Source: Rhodomicrobium vannielii ATCC 17100 (GTDB lineage: Bacteria; Pseudomonadota; Alphaproteobacteria; Rhizobiales; Rhodomicrobiaceae). From it: a stretch of DNA of 64,000 nt. The position numbers were made by a program, and so were the translations under genes. The stretch is taken from assembly GCF_000166055.1 (NCBI RefSeq), contig NC_014664.1:2052001-2116000 (forward strand), read 5' to 3'. The notes beneath the pieces are model-generated. The model was given only the letters and a program-made list of their open reading frames with translations, was not told where the DNA came from and did no database searches. Below, in pieces: positions 54,055 to 62,522 of this stretch (position 1 is its first letter; every line of letters starts with the position of its first letter).

Positions 54055-54499
54055 GTCTCACTCCATCTTTGCGAGCAAAGCTATCACTACGGACAAGCAA
54101 GCAATCATTGGCAATGCCCCCCGCTCTCCGACTGAAAAAGGCTGCGGCGCTCAGCTTCCGCCAGCTTGATCGGTTAACATAACCGAGGCGCGAAGCAAGG
54201 TGACGATTGGTCAATAAACAGTTACCGCTGATGTCTATTGTTGAAATGTTTGTCAAAGTCGCATTCGGCTGCGGTCTTAGACAAATTAATCGTGGAAAAC
54301 TTGTGTAAAATGCGGGCTTCGGCGTATTTACGCCGATTTTGCCTGATGCTGCCGACCGTGACTTGGAAAAGGTGCACTGCGATGCGGGCCAAAACGGTGC
54401 GCATCGAAGGCTAATGATCGCACCTCTTTGCGAGCGGCATATTGCCCGTGCAACGCCGCTCGGCTAAAGCTTGTTGGAAAAGGCACAGGAGAGCGCCCC
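54055..54499. other. Intergenic region upstream of the ceramidase-like gene
   Basis: 445 bp, A/T-richer than average, with no supported gene. A weak promoter-like pair TTGTGT and TATTTA lies near 54301-54330. Confidence 0.4.
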
Positions 54500-55291
54500 A
54501 TGGACTTCGGCCCCTTGCTCGAATCTCTGTCCCGTCCTGTCGACATCTACTGCGAGCGCGCGAGCGCCGCCTTCGATGCGGAGCCGCTCAACGCGATCTC
54601 CAATGCCGCATTCCTGATCGCCGCCTACGCTGCATGGAACCTTCGGGCTCGTCGGCCGGACGATTCGCATAGTGCCGCGATCAAGGCGCTCTGCATCCTG
54701 ATCGGCATCGTTGGCATCGGCAGCTTCGTCTTTCACACCATCGCAACCAAATGGGCGGAGTGGGTCGACGTTATCCCGATCCTCGTCTTCATGATCTTCT
54801 ATTGCTGGATGATCCTGACAGTGTTCTTCGAATGGCCCGCATGGCTCAAGGCTGCCGCCTGCGCTCTTCTCTTCGCCTCAACCTTTTATCTTGAGGCGGA
54901 AGAATTTGCGCCCGTTTTATGGGGCGGCGCGATGTATCTGCCATCACTCTTCTTCATGGTGGCGGCGGGCGCGGGCATCTGGATGCGAAACGCGGCGGCG
55001 GGCAGGGCTTTCTACGCGGCGGCGGCAGTCTTCGTCGTGTCATTCACCGCGCGGACGCTCGACATGCCGCTCTGCAATGACATCCCGATCGGCGTTCACT
55101 ACTTCTGGCATCTGTTCAACGCGACGGTGCTTTACCTGCTGGTGAGGACGCTTATCCTGCATGCGCCAGTTCGGAGCGTGGCGGCCAGCACGCCCGGCTC
55201 TGGCTCCAACTCGGTCCCCAGCGGCTCGCCCCGGAGCAGTTCCGCAGCGACAGACGCCGGAATAGGCTTTCCTCTGTTTCCTCAAAATTGA
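54500..55291 (+). CDS. Ceramidase-family (CREST) integral membrane hydrolase
   Basis: 263 aa from MDFGPLLESLSRPVDIYCER, with AGGAGA 8 nt upstream. IYCERASAAFDAEPLNAISN matches the alkaline ceramidase start; GSFVFHTIATKWAEWVDVIP and VHYFWHLFNATVLYLLVRTL carry the Ser, His and Asp residues that bind zinc in this superfamily. Seven membrane helices are predicted. Substrate in bacteria is uncertain: sphingolipid or another amide-linked lipid. Confidence 0.82.
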   Translation: MDFGPLLESLSRPVDIYCERASAAFDAEPLNAISNAAFLIAAYAAWNLRARRPDDSHSAAIKALCILIGIVGIGSFVFHTIATKWAEWVDVIPILVFMIFYCWMILTVFFEWPAWLKAAACALLFASTFYLEAEEFAPVLWGGAMYLPSLFFMVAAGAGIWMRNAAAGRAFYAAAAVFVVSFTARTLDMPLCNDIPIGVHYFWHLFNATVLYLLVRTLILHAPVRSVAASTPGSGSNSVPSGSPRSSSAATDAGIGFPLFPQN

Positions 55292-55338
55292 CGTTTTACA
55301 ATCCGATGCTCGGAAAAAGAACCATCACCAAGTATTCG

Positions 55339-55725
55339 ATGAGGCTAATCGTGAAATTTTCTTCATGTTCCGTCGCGGCTGTTCTTCTTGCGCTTGGCCT
55401 CGCGGCTGGATCGGCTGCGGCGCAGACGACAACCAATCCGTTCGGCGGCACGGCGCAAACGGGCACCCCCGCGCAGGCCGCGCCCGCTCCCGCGCCGAAG
55501 AAGGCGAAGGCACCCGCAGCGCTCGGCACCGGCCAGTTCGCGAGCGAGACGGAGGCCAAGGCAAGCTGTCCCGGCGACACGGTCGTGTGGGCCAACCTCT
55601 CGTCGAAGGTCTATCATTACTCAACCGCCAAGACCTACGGCAAGACAAAGCACGGCGCTTACATCTGCGAGAAAGGCTCGGCGGCTGCCGGTTTCCGCGC
55701 GGCCAAGAAGGAGCAGCGGCCATAA
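55339..55725 (+). CDS. Exported hypothetical protein
   Basis: 128 aa. A signal peptide (MRLIVKFSSCSVAAVLLALG then LAAGSAAAQ) is followed by a Thr/Pro/Ala-rich linker and a compact C-terminal domain ATEAKASCPGD-like: EAKASCPGDTVVWANLSSKV, YHYSTAKTYGKTKHGAYICE. Two Cys may pair. The C-terminal domain looks like one I have seen in many alphaproteobacterial exported proteins. The start is uncertain: ATG 55306 and TTG 55288 are in frame. Confidence 0.6.
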   Translation: MRLIVKFSSCSVAAVLLALGLAAGSAAAQTTTNPFGGTAQTGTPAQAAPAPAPKKAKAPAALGTGQFASETEAKASCPGDTVVWANLSSKVYHYSTAKTYGKTKHGAYICEKGSAAAGFRAAKKEQRP

Positions 55726-55759
55726 GCGGCCTTCGCGTCCGTGCGGCTCCGCCATCCGG

Positions 55760-56509
55760 TCAAGCAGTCTTGCGGGCGACGACGAGTTCCAGCGCGGTAA
55801 ACACCAGCGGATAAAGCGTTCGCGGTTTGTCTACCTTGAGCCCGGCCGCTTCGAGCGCCTTCGCATATTCGGCGCCGTGCCCGACATCGGCGATGGCGAC
55901 AAGGCCGCGAGGCCTCAGCACGCGCGCGATCTCGCGGCATACGGCGGCCCGCGCCGCCTCCGTGTCGAGCGTGTGCAGAAACGACAGCGAGAGCACCACG
56001 TCGAAGGACTTGTCGACGAAGCCAATATCGCGCGGATCGTCGTTGCGCAGTTCCACGCGGTCGGCCACGCCCGCCAGATCGAGATTGCGCTGAGCGTCTT
56101 CGATGGTCGCGGACGCCCGCGCGCTTTCCCAAGCGTCGATGCCGACAACGATCCCGGTCTTCAGGCGCCCCGCCGCACCGATGGCCAGCAGGCCGCGCCC
56201 GGTGCCGAGGTCGAGCACGGTTTCGTTGCCGCGCCATCGAACGAGGTTCAGCATGCGATCCCGTACGACGAACTTCCCCTTGAGCGACCATGCGAGCATG
56301 AGCGCACAGGCGCCGAGGCTGAGGCAACCGAGCGCGAGGAGCGTCGGGCCGAGGAGGGGAGCCGTCACCGCAGGCGTCTCGTACGATGGCAGCAGATAAC
56401 CCGCCGCGAGCGCCGCCATGCCCGCAAGAAAAAGCCGCGCCAATGCTTTCGGCTTGTCGATTCCATAGTCCGGCTTGAGCGGCCGCCGCGTCCGCAGAGC
56501 TTGCTTCAT
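55760..56509 (-). CDS. Membrane-associated class I SAM-dependent methyltransferase
   Basis: 249 aa. Two membrane helices (about 25-72) precede a methyltransferase domain. ETVLDLGTGRGLLAIGAAGR (motif I, about 95-114), VGIDAWESARASATIEDAQR, and FDVVLSLSFLHTLDTEAARA followed by RGLVAIADVGHGAEYAKALE define the Rossmann fold. Substrate unknown; the membrane anchor suggests a lipid or quinone. Confidence 0.85.
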   Translation of the reverse strand: MKQALRTRRPLKPDYGIDKPKALARLFLAGMAALAAGYLLPSYETPAVTAPLLGPTLLALGCLSLGACALMLAWSLKGKFVVRDRMLNLVRWRGNETVLDLGTGRGLLAIGAAGRLKTGIVVGIDAWESARASATIEDAQRNLDLAGVADRVELRNDDPRDIGFVDKSFDVVLSLSFLHTLDTEAARAAVCREIARVLRPRGLVAIADVGHGAEYAKALEAAGLKVDKPRTLYPLVFTALELVVARKTA

Positions 56510-56726
56510 CGAGGTTTAATCTAACTCGGCAATGGTGCCGTTGCGACCCCTTCGTGAGGTGGCGCGGCTGCGCTCAATTCATCGTGTGAGGCAATTCGTC
56601 TCTTAACCAATCGCTCCCGGCAGCCCTTATTCGGGTGAACTGTTACGGCAACACGCGACGCGGTCTTTTCGGGGTTTGCAGGGCGGATTTACCGGGTGGG
56701 CAAATTGGATTTCAGGGGGCAATTTG

Positions 56727-59123
56727 ATGGACGGCACGGATGGGAAGCAGCGGCCCGCAAGCCCGGAGGCCAAAAGCCCCGCGCCTTTGCCACCCGCGAA
56801 GCCCGATAACCTTGTCCTCGGACTTGAGCGATCCGGGCTGATCGCGCTGCGTACACCGATCCTCGCCGCAATTCTTGTCGCGCTTCTTTCCATCGTCGCC
56901 GCTTTCGGCGTGGCCCGGCTGCAAGTGGACGACTCGCTGAGTTCGCTGTTCCGGTCCGACACGCCCGAATTTCGCCAGTTCGAGGATCTGACTAAGCGCT
57001 TCCCCTCACATGAGTTCGACGTGTTGATGGTCGTCGAGGGCGACCGCCTCCTTCAGCGCGGCCCCATCGATCAACTGCGCGACCTCGTGACCGACGTTCA
57101 GCTTATCGAAGGCACGCGGGGCATCCTGTCCCTGTTCTCCGCACGTGAAGCGCCTGAAGAGGGCAAGCTTCCCGGTCCCCTGTTCCCGGCGGACCTGCCC
57201 GAGGGCGAGGATTACGACGCGCTTATCAAGCGTGTGCTCGCCAACGACATCATCAAGGGCAAGTTCATCTCCGACGATGGCAAGCTCGCGCTCATCGTCA
57301 TCGCCATCGATCCCGCCGTCGCCAATGGCGAGCGCATCGCGGAGGTGGTGAAGCAGATCCGCGAAACCGCCGCGCAGGATCTCGAAGGCTCCGGCCTCAG
57401 GGCCGAGTTGTCGGGCGTGCCGGTGATGCGCCTGGAAATCCGAACCGCCGTCGAGCGCGACCAACTTCTCTACAACGGCATCGGCTTCCTCGCCGGGTGC
57501 CTGATAGCGATCATCTTCTTCCGCCGCCTCTCGTTCATGGTGATCGCGGCCGCGCCGCCTTTGCTGGCGATCCTGTTCGCGCAAGGCGTCCTCGGCTGGA
57601 TGGGCTTCACGCTCAACACCTTCCTGAACGTGATGACGCCGCTCATCATGGTGATTTCGTTCTCGGACAGCATGCAGCTCACATTCGCCGCGCGCGACAG
57701 GCTCATCCGAGGCGACAACAAATATCAGGCGTTCAAGAACGCCATCCTCATCGTCGGCCCCGCCTGCGTGCTGACGCATGCAACGGCGGCCCTCTCCTTC
57801 GTGGCGCTGCTCTTCTCAAGCTCGGACATGATCCGCCATTTCGGCGAAGGCGGCATCATCGCCACGGTGATCGCGCTGTTCACGGTCATCACCGTGCTGC
57901 CGGTGCTCGGCGTTCTGCTCGTGCGCAAGGAAACGGCGTTCGCAGCAAACATGAAGGGGTCCGATACCGCCGTGGACGCGCTGCGCGCCTTTTGCGGATG
58001 GATCGCCCATCGTGTCGTGGCGCGGCCGGGCGTTTACAGCGCCATCGCCGTTCTGGCAGTCTTGGGTCTGGCCTCGATCTATGTCGGCCTCGAAACACGT
58101 TATCGGCTCGCCGATCAGGTGCCGGACAAGCGGCAGGCCGTCGCCGCGAGCCAGCGCCTCGACGCGAAGCTCACCGGCTCGAACCCCATCAACGTGCTGA
58201 TCGAGCTTCCGAAGGGCGTCTCCGCTTACGACCCGCAGGCGCTCAAGGTGCTCGCCGATGTGCATGCCGCGGTCGAGCATCAGAAGGGCGTCGGCAATGT
58301 GTGGTCCGTGGAGACGCTGCGCCGCTGGATTGCGGAGAAGCTCGGCCGCTCCGACATCGAGACTTTACAGCGCTATATAGGCTACCTGCCGCCCCATCTC
58401 GTGCACCGCTTCCTCGCGAAGGACGGCGATGCAGTCGTCGTTTCGGGCTACATCCCCGACGAAGACGCCAATGAGCTTCTGCCGCTCGTGAACCAGCTCG
58501 ACGCGACGCTCAACACCGTTCGCGAGGCGAACCCCGGCTACACGGTGGCCGTGACCGGGCTTTCCGCCGTCGCCGCCCGCAACAGCGCGCTGATGATCCA
58601 GCGTCTCAATACGGCGCTTACGATCGAAATCGTGTTCGTCGCCGCGTTCATCGGTCTGGCTTTCCGCTCCTTCGTTGTGATGCTGTCGGCGATCCTGCCC
58701 GCGATCATCCCAATCCTCGCCTCGGGCGTATTGCTGTGGCTGGTCGGAAGCGGGCTGCAATTCGCAAGCATCGTTGCGCTGACGGTATCTTTCGGCCTCG
58801 GCCTCTCCGCAACGATCCACTTCCTCAACCGGCTCAGGCGCGAGGACAGGCCCGGTCAGCCGCCCGAGCTTGCGGTGGAGCGCGCGACTGTGCTCGTCGG
58901 CCCGGCGCTGATCCTGACGACCGTCGTGCTTGCCTGCGGGCTGGCCGTGACGGTGTTCTCGGACCTGCCGTCGCTCAGGCTGTTCGGCTGGCTCTCGGCC
59001 TTCGCCATGATCGCGGCGCTCGTGGCCGATCTCTTCGTCCTGCGTCCAATCATTATGTTTCTCTTGCGTCTTACGCGTCGAAATACGGTCGGAGCCGAAA
59101 CGAAGGCGGAACCAGCGCAGTAG
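56727..59123 (+). CDS. MMPL/RND-family membrane exporter
   Basis: 798 aa from MDGTDGKQRPASPEAKSPAP, with GGGGG upstream. Layout is one helix, a periplasmic domain, five to six helices, a second helix-plus-domain and five to six final helices, which is the MMPL/RND duplication. GLGLSATIHFLNRLRREDRP and ITVLPVLGVLLVRKE are typical cytoplasmic-edge segments. It resembles predicted exporters of the sterol-sensing / hopanoid HpnN type; cargo is unknown. Confidence 0.85.
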   Translation: MDGTDGKQRPASPEAKSPAPLPPAKPDNLVLGLERSGLIALRTPILAAILVALLSIVAAFGVARLQVDDSLSSLFRSDTPEFRQFEDLTKRFPSHEFDVLMVVEGDRLLQRGPIDQLRDLVTDVQLIEGTRGILSLFSAREAPEEGKLPGPLFPADLPEGEDYDALIKRVLANDIIKGKFISDDGKLALIVIAIDPAVANGERIAEVVKQIRETAAQDLEGSGLRAELSGVPVMRLEIRTAVERDQLLYNGIGFLAGCLIAIIFFRRLSFMVIAAAPPLLAILFAQGVLGWMGFTLNTFLNVMTPLIMVISFSDSMQLTFAARDRLIRGDNKYQAFKNAILIVGPACVLTHATAALSFVALLFSSSDMIRHFGEGGIIATVIALFTVITVLPVLGVLLVRKETAFAANMKGSDTAVDALRAFCGWIAHRVVARPGVYSAIAVLAVLGLASIYVGLETRYRLADQVPDKRQAVAASQRLDAKLTGSNPINVLIELPKGVSAYDPQALKVLADVHAAVEHQKGVGNVWSVETLRRWIAEKLGRSDIETLQRYIGYLPPHLVHRFLAKDGDAVVVSGYIPDEDANELLPLVNQLDATLNTVREANPGYTVAVTGLSAVAARNSALMIQRLNTALTIEIVFVAAFIGLAFRSFVVMLSAILPAIIPILASGVLLWLVGSGLQFASIVALTVSFGLGLSATIHFLNRLRREDRPGQPPELAVERATVLVGPALILTTVVLACGLAVTVFSDLPSLRLFGWLSAFAMIAALVADLFVLRPIIMFLLRLTRRNTVGAETKAEPAQ

Positions 59124-59194
59124 AGCGCCGTTGCCGTGGAACACTTTGTTTAGAGCCGCGACATTATGACGGACTCACAATCAGGAGGCGAACC

Positions 59195-59608
59195 GTGAAA
59201 CCAATCTATGTACTGCGTGTCGGTTATGGTGCAGCCGTGGCTGCTGCCCTTCTTTTCTCGCTCAATGCTTCGGCGGAACCCCGCGCCGCCGCAGGCTCTT
59301 CGCTGTCCGGTTCATGGAGCGGCGGCGGCACCGTTGTCATCGGCGGCCAGCCCGAGCGGGCGCGTTGCCGGGCGAGCTATTCAGGCGGCGGCAGTACCGT
59401 CGTGATGAACGGCACCTGCGCGACAGCGTCGGGCAGCGTTTCCCAGACGGCGCGTCTTCGCCGCGTCGGCGCGAACACCTATGTCGGCAGCTTCCACAAT
59501 CCGCAGCATGGCGTGAGCGGCAGCATGCGCGTAACGGTGAACGGGCGTAGCCAGAACGTGCACCTCAGCGCGGCTGGTGGATCGGCGTCGCTGACGCTTC
59601 GCCACTAA
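59195..59608 (+). CDS. Exported Gly/Ser-rich hypothetical protein
   Basis: 137 aa from a GTG with a consensus AGGAGG site 6 nt upstream. A signal peptide (about 1-27) is followed by a beta-rich domain with repeated short strands (LSGSWSGGGTVVIGG, RCRASYSGGGSTVVMNGTCA). Two Cys may pair. Likely periplasmic; family unknown. Confidence 0.68.
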   Translation: MKPIYVLRVGYGAAVAAALLFSLNASAEPRAAAGSSLSGSWSGGGTVVIGGQPERARCRASYSGGGSTVVMNGTCATASGSVSQTARLRRVGANTYVGSFHNPQHGVSGSMRVTVNGRSQNVHLSAAGGSASLTLRH

Positions 59609-59666
59609 TTCTGTCAACGTGCGCCCCGGGAAGCCGCCACGCTTGCCGGGGCATCTGCCATTTCTC

Positions 59667-60344
59667 TCAAGCGCCGATATTCTTCAGCAGCAGATCCTTC
59701 GCCGCGTTGATCTGCGATGCGAGATAATTCGAGCCGCCCTGATCCGGGTGAAAGCGCTTCATGAGGTTTCGGTGTGCGGCATGCACATCGTCGCGTTTGG
59801 CCCCGCGCTTCAGCCCCAAAATGAGATAGGCCTCGTCGAGCGTCATAGTGCGTGCCGGCCCCGCGCCCGAGCGATCACCGCCGCCGCGCCCGTCTGCTGA
59901 CCAGTCCGGGGAGACACGATCGAGCCACGCCTCGAACAGCTTCGCGCCCTGTGCATCTTTTGCACGGAGTTCGGCGAGAACTTCGCCCCGCTCGGCTTCC
60001 GAAAGATCGTCGAGCGCCTTGCCCTCGAACCGCCCTTGCAGCAAACGCCCCGATATCGCGCCAGTCCGGTGGTCGAGCTTCATGTCGAGCCATGCCGTCC
60101 GCACGCCTGAGGTTCCACCGCCCACGCCGATCTTGCCCTTGCCGGGGAACCAGCCGGTTCGCTGCATGAAGGACCACGCGGCCATTCCGGCGAGCAGCGC
60201 CAGGCCGATATTGCGCGTCATGACGAGAGCCGCTCCGAACGCGACGAGCACGACGCTGCCCTTTCGCAGATACACCGCGAGTTTGCCCATGTCGGCGCGC
60301 GAAAACCAGGCGAGCAGGTAGAGACCTGCCCCCAAACCGACCAA
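59667..60344 (-). CDS. Membrane-anchored J-domain protein (DnaJ-like)
   Basis: 225 aa from a TTG; no ATG is available in the frame, and an ATT a few codons upstream is possible. Hydrophobic N-terminal helices (about 1-65) are followed by a linker and a C-terminal J domain: LDEAYLILGLKRGAKRDDVH, then RNLMKRFHPDQGGSNYLA with the HPD tripeptide. J domains stimulate Hsp70 (DnaK). The Tim14/DjlA-like layout suggests a membrane-linked co-chaperone. It follows the VWA gene in the same direction with a 46-bp gap. Confidence 0.82.
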   Translation of the reverse strand: MVGLGAGLYLLAWFSRADMGKLAVYLRKGSVVLVAFGAALVMTRNIGLALLAGMAAWSFMQRTGWFPGKGKIGVGGGTSGVRTAWLDMKLDHRTGAISGRLLQGRFEGKALDDLSEAERGEVLAELRAKDAQGAKLFEAWLDRVSPDWSADGRGGGDRSGAGPARTMTLDEAYLILGLKRGAKRDDVHAAHRNLMKRFHPDQGGSNYLASQINAAKDLLLKNIGA

Positions 60345-60390
60345 CAGGATAAAGAGCTGTAAAATCGCTGCGCCCTCGGCTTAACCGCAC

Positions 60391-61122
60391 TCACGGCTTC
60401 GACATTTGTTCGAGCAGCACCGTAGGTGCGGCGCGGCCTTTTGCATAGTCGGCAAGTGCGCGCCGTCCACCGGCAGCGTAATGGGCAACGGCAGCGAGCA
60501 ACTCGCGGAGTTCGGCCGCCGATCCCGGACCGAAACGGCAGGTCGCGCCTCCCGTCAGCCGCGCGATCTCGCGGAATGCCGCCTGTGTGATCCCGTCGTG
60601 TCCTTCCTGAAAGAGGAAGACCGGCACCGAAAGAAGCCCGAGCTTTCCAGCGAGGTCAGCCAACTCGTCGACATTTTCCTCCATCGCGTCGCCGACATAG
60701 ACGACCGCGCTTACTTTGCCCGCCCCGGCCTCGGCGAGCGCATGCTTCAGCACCTTGCGGATCTGCGTAAAACCGCCCCTGCATGAAACCGCCGTCATGA
60801 GCCGCGCGAGCGCTCCGGCGTCGTTCACCCAGCGGCTCGCCTTGCATTCGTCGGTGCCCCGGAAGAAGACGAGTTTCACATCGAGGCCGCCAACCGCCTT
60901 CACCGCATCGAACATGTCCGCCTGCACCTTGAGCGCCATGTCCCACGTCGGCTGGCGGCTCATGGTTGCGTCCATCGCGAAGATCAGCCGGCCATGCCCC
61001 GAGGAGGGCGGCGGCGTCGAGCGTACGCGATCGAGAAAGGCGTCGATTTCCGAGCGGCCACTCTCTTCCTTCGCGAGCGGCGCTTGCTCCTTTTTCGTCG
61101 GCGGTTTGGTGATTTTTGCCAT
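60391..61122 (-). CDS. VWA-domain protein
   Basis: 243 aa from MAKITKPPTKKEQAPLAKEE, with GGAGA 5 nt upstream. The von Willebrand A fold is shown by RLIFAMDATMSRQPTWDMAL (MIDAS-like D-x-T-x-S, near 57), a mid-domain GGFTQIRKVLKHAL and VSAVVYVGDAMEENVDELAD. Such intracellular VWA proteins bind partner proteins through a metal. It lies directly upstream of the J-domain gene, an arrangement I associate with alphaproteobacteria. An in-frame extension to 61314 is rejected. Confidence 0.8.
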   Translation of the reverse strand: MAKITKPPTKKEQAPLAKEESGRSEIDAFLDRVRSTPPPSSGHGRLIFAMDATMSRQPTWDMALKVQADMFDAVKAVGGLDVKLVFFRGTDECKASRWVNDAGALARLMTAVSCRGGFTQIRKVLKHALAEAGAGKVSAVVYVGDAMEENVDELADLAGKLGLLSVPVFLFQEGHDGITQAAFREIARLTGGATCRFGPGSAAELRELLAAVAHYAAGGRRALADYAKGRAAPTVLLEQMSKP

Positions 61123-61297
61123 GGCATCTCCGAACAGGCTATTCCCGTAAATATGGGCAGCCGTTCGCCCCAAGGAAATGCCCCCACTCGCAACCGCAGG
61201 TAGCCAAAGCTGTGCATTATCGTCTTCAAGACTTGCGCATGACGGCGCTGGCTGCAAAATCGGCATAAGTGTTTCTTTTCGGCATTGGAAAACAGCA

Positions 61298-62200
61298 ATG
61301 AAGGTCGCCGCCAAGGTTTATCATCTGGCCAACCGCGCTCTGGACCGTGTCGGGTTAACCCTCGTTTCGGCCTCGCGGGATTTCGATTGCCGCCTGACCG
61401 ATGAAGAGAGCGAAAGGCGCGTGACCGAAGGACTGGCGAAGCTCGTCAACGAGTGGCTGGAGCGGCAGACGCTTTTCGAGGTGCGGGCTTTCGTCACGGG
61501 CGACGACGCGCATCGCTTTTACCGGGCATACCTCGCTTCACCGTTCCGCTCGCGCTTCGGCGGCAGCCGCTTCAACAACCTGTTTGCCTTGTACGCGGTG
61601 GCCAAAGCCTACGATCCGGAGATTATCCTCGACAGCGGCACCTATGAGGGCGCGAGCGCGTGGGCGCTGCGAAGCGGTTGCCCTTCGGCAAACCTCCTGA
61701 GCTTCGACATCGATCTGAAAAGGCTTCTCCAACGCTCGGAAGGCGTGACTTATGTCGAGCGCGACTGGGCTGAGTACATCCGGCCCGGCGATCCTCTGAC
61801 AAAGAAGAAGATCCTTGCTTACTTCGACGATCATGTCGATCAGGCGCGCAGGCTTCTCGAAGCCGGCGAGCGGTCGGTCGAAGTCGCGATTTTCGATGAT
61901 GATTTCCCGGTCACGAGCTTCGCCGAGATGGCGCATGGCGGTGCGGCCCTGCCGAAAATCGAATTCGTGCTGGACGACGATCTGAGGTCGGCCGATGTCC
62001 TGCGGTGGACCGCGAACGGCCGTGACCATGAATGGATGGTAGACGCCGCCTATCTCGACCGCGCGCGCGCCGCCATCCTCGACACTGACCGCATGCCGCA
62101 GACGGCGTTCGTGACCGGCATCCATCAGACGCCATACCGGGTCGTTCGTCTTCGGAGCGCCAGCCCAACTCCTGCACCTTTTCCCGCCCTTTCGGAATAG
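61298..62200 (+). CDS. Hypothetical protein with Rossmann-like (methyltransferase-fold) core
   Basis: 300 aa from MKVAAKVYHLANRALDRVGL. The segment FNNLFALYAVAKAYDPEIIL, then DSGTYEGASAWALRSGCPSA and LLSFDIDLKRLLQRSEG resembles motif I and post-I of a class I methyltransferase, or the related cephalosporin-hydroxylase fold. FDDDFPVTSFAEMAHGGAAL later fits an acidic active region. It could modify a surface glycan; this is only fold-level inference. Confidence 0.5.
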   Translation: MKVAAKVYHLANRALDRVGLTLVSASRDFDCRLTDEESERRVTEGLAKLVNEWLERQTLFEVRAFVTGDDAHRFYRAYLASPFRSRFGGSRFNNLFALYAVAKAYDPEIILDSGTYEGASAWALRSGCPSANLLSFDIDLKRLLQRSEGVTYVERDWAEYIRPGDPLTKKKILAYFDDHVDQARRLLEAGERSVEVAIFDDDFPVTSFAEMAHGGAALPKIEFVLDDDLRSADVLRWTANGRDHEWMVDAAYLDRARAAILDTDRMPQTAFVTGIHQTPYRVVRLRSASPTPAPFPALSE

Positions 62201-62522
62201 CCGCTCCCCGGGGTAGCTCAGGCTTGCGAGCCGCCACCTGCGCGGCAGAGCCATTTCCGTTCAGGTTGTGCTTTCCAGATCCGCCGCCTCCGCCTATTGT
62301 GGAATGACAATGATTGCCTGCCCTCTGTCTCAGCAGCCGGGAGCCGGTGACACCGATTAAACCTGCCGCGAGACTTGGGTTGCGCCTTGGAGCGTTTTCG
62401 GGCGAAGTGCTAATCGGCTCGCGTGAAGAAAACGCGCCAGATCAATACGCCTGAATCCGTTTTGCGACTCTGAACGCAAAAGCTCTGTGTGCATTCGCCT
62501 TGGAAGGCCGGTGGTGGGGACC
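62201..62522. other. Intergenic region
   Basis: 322 bp; no supported gene or hairpin. It should include the promoter of the Clp N-domain gene. Confidence 0.5.
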
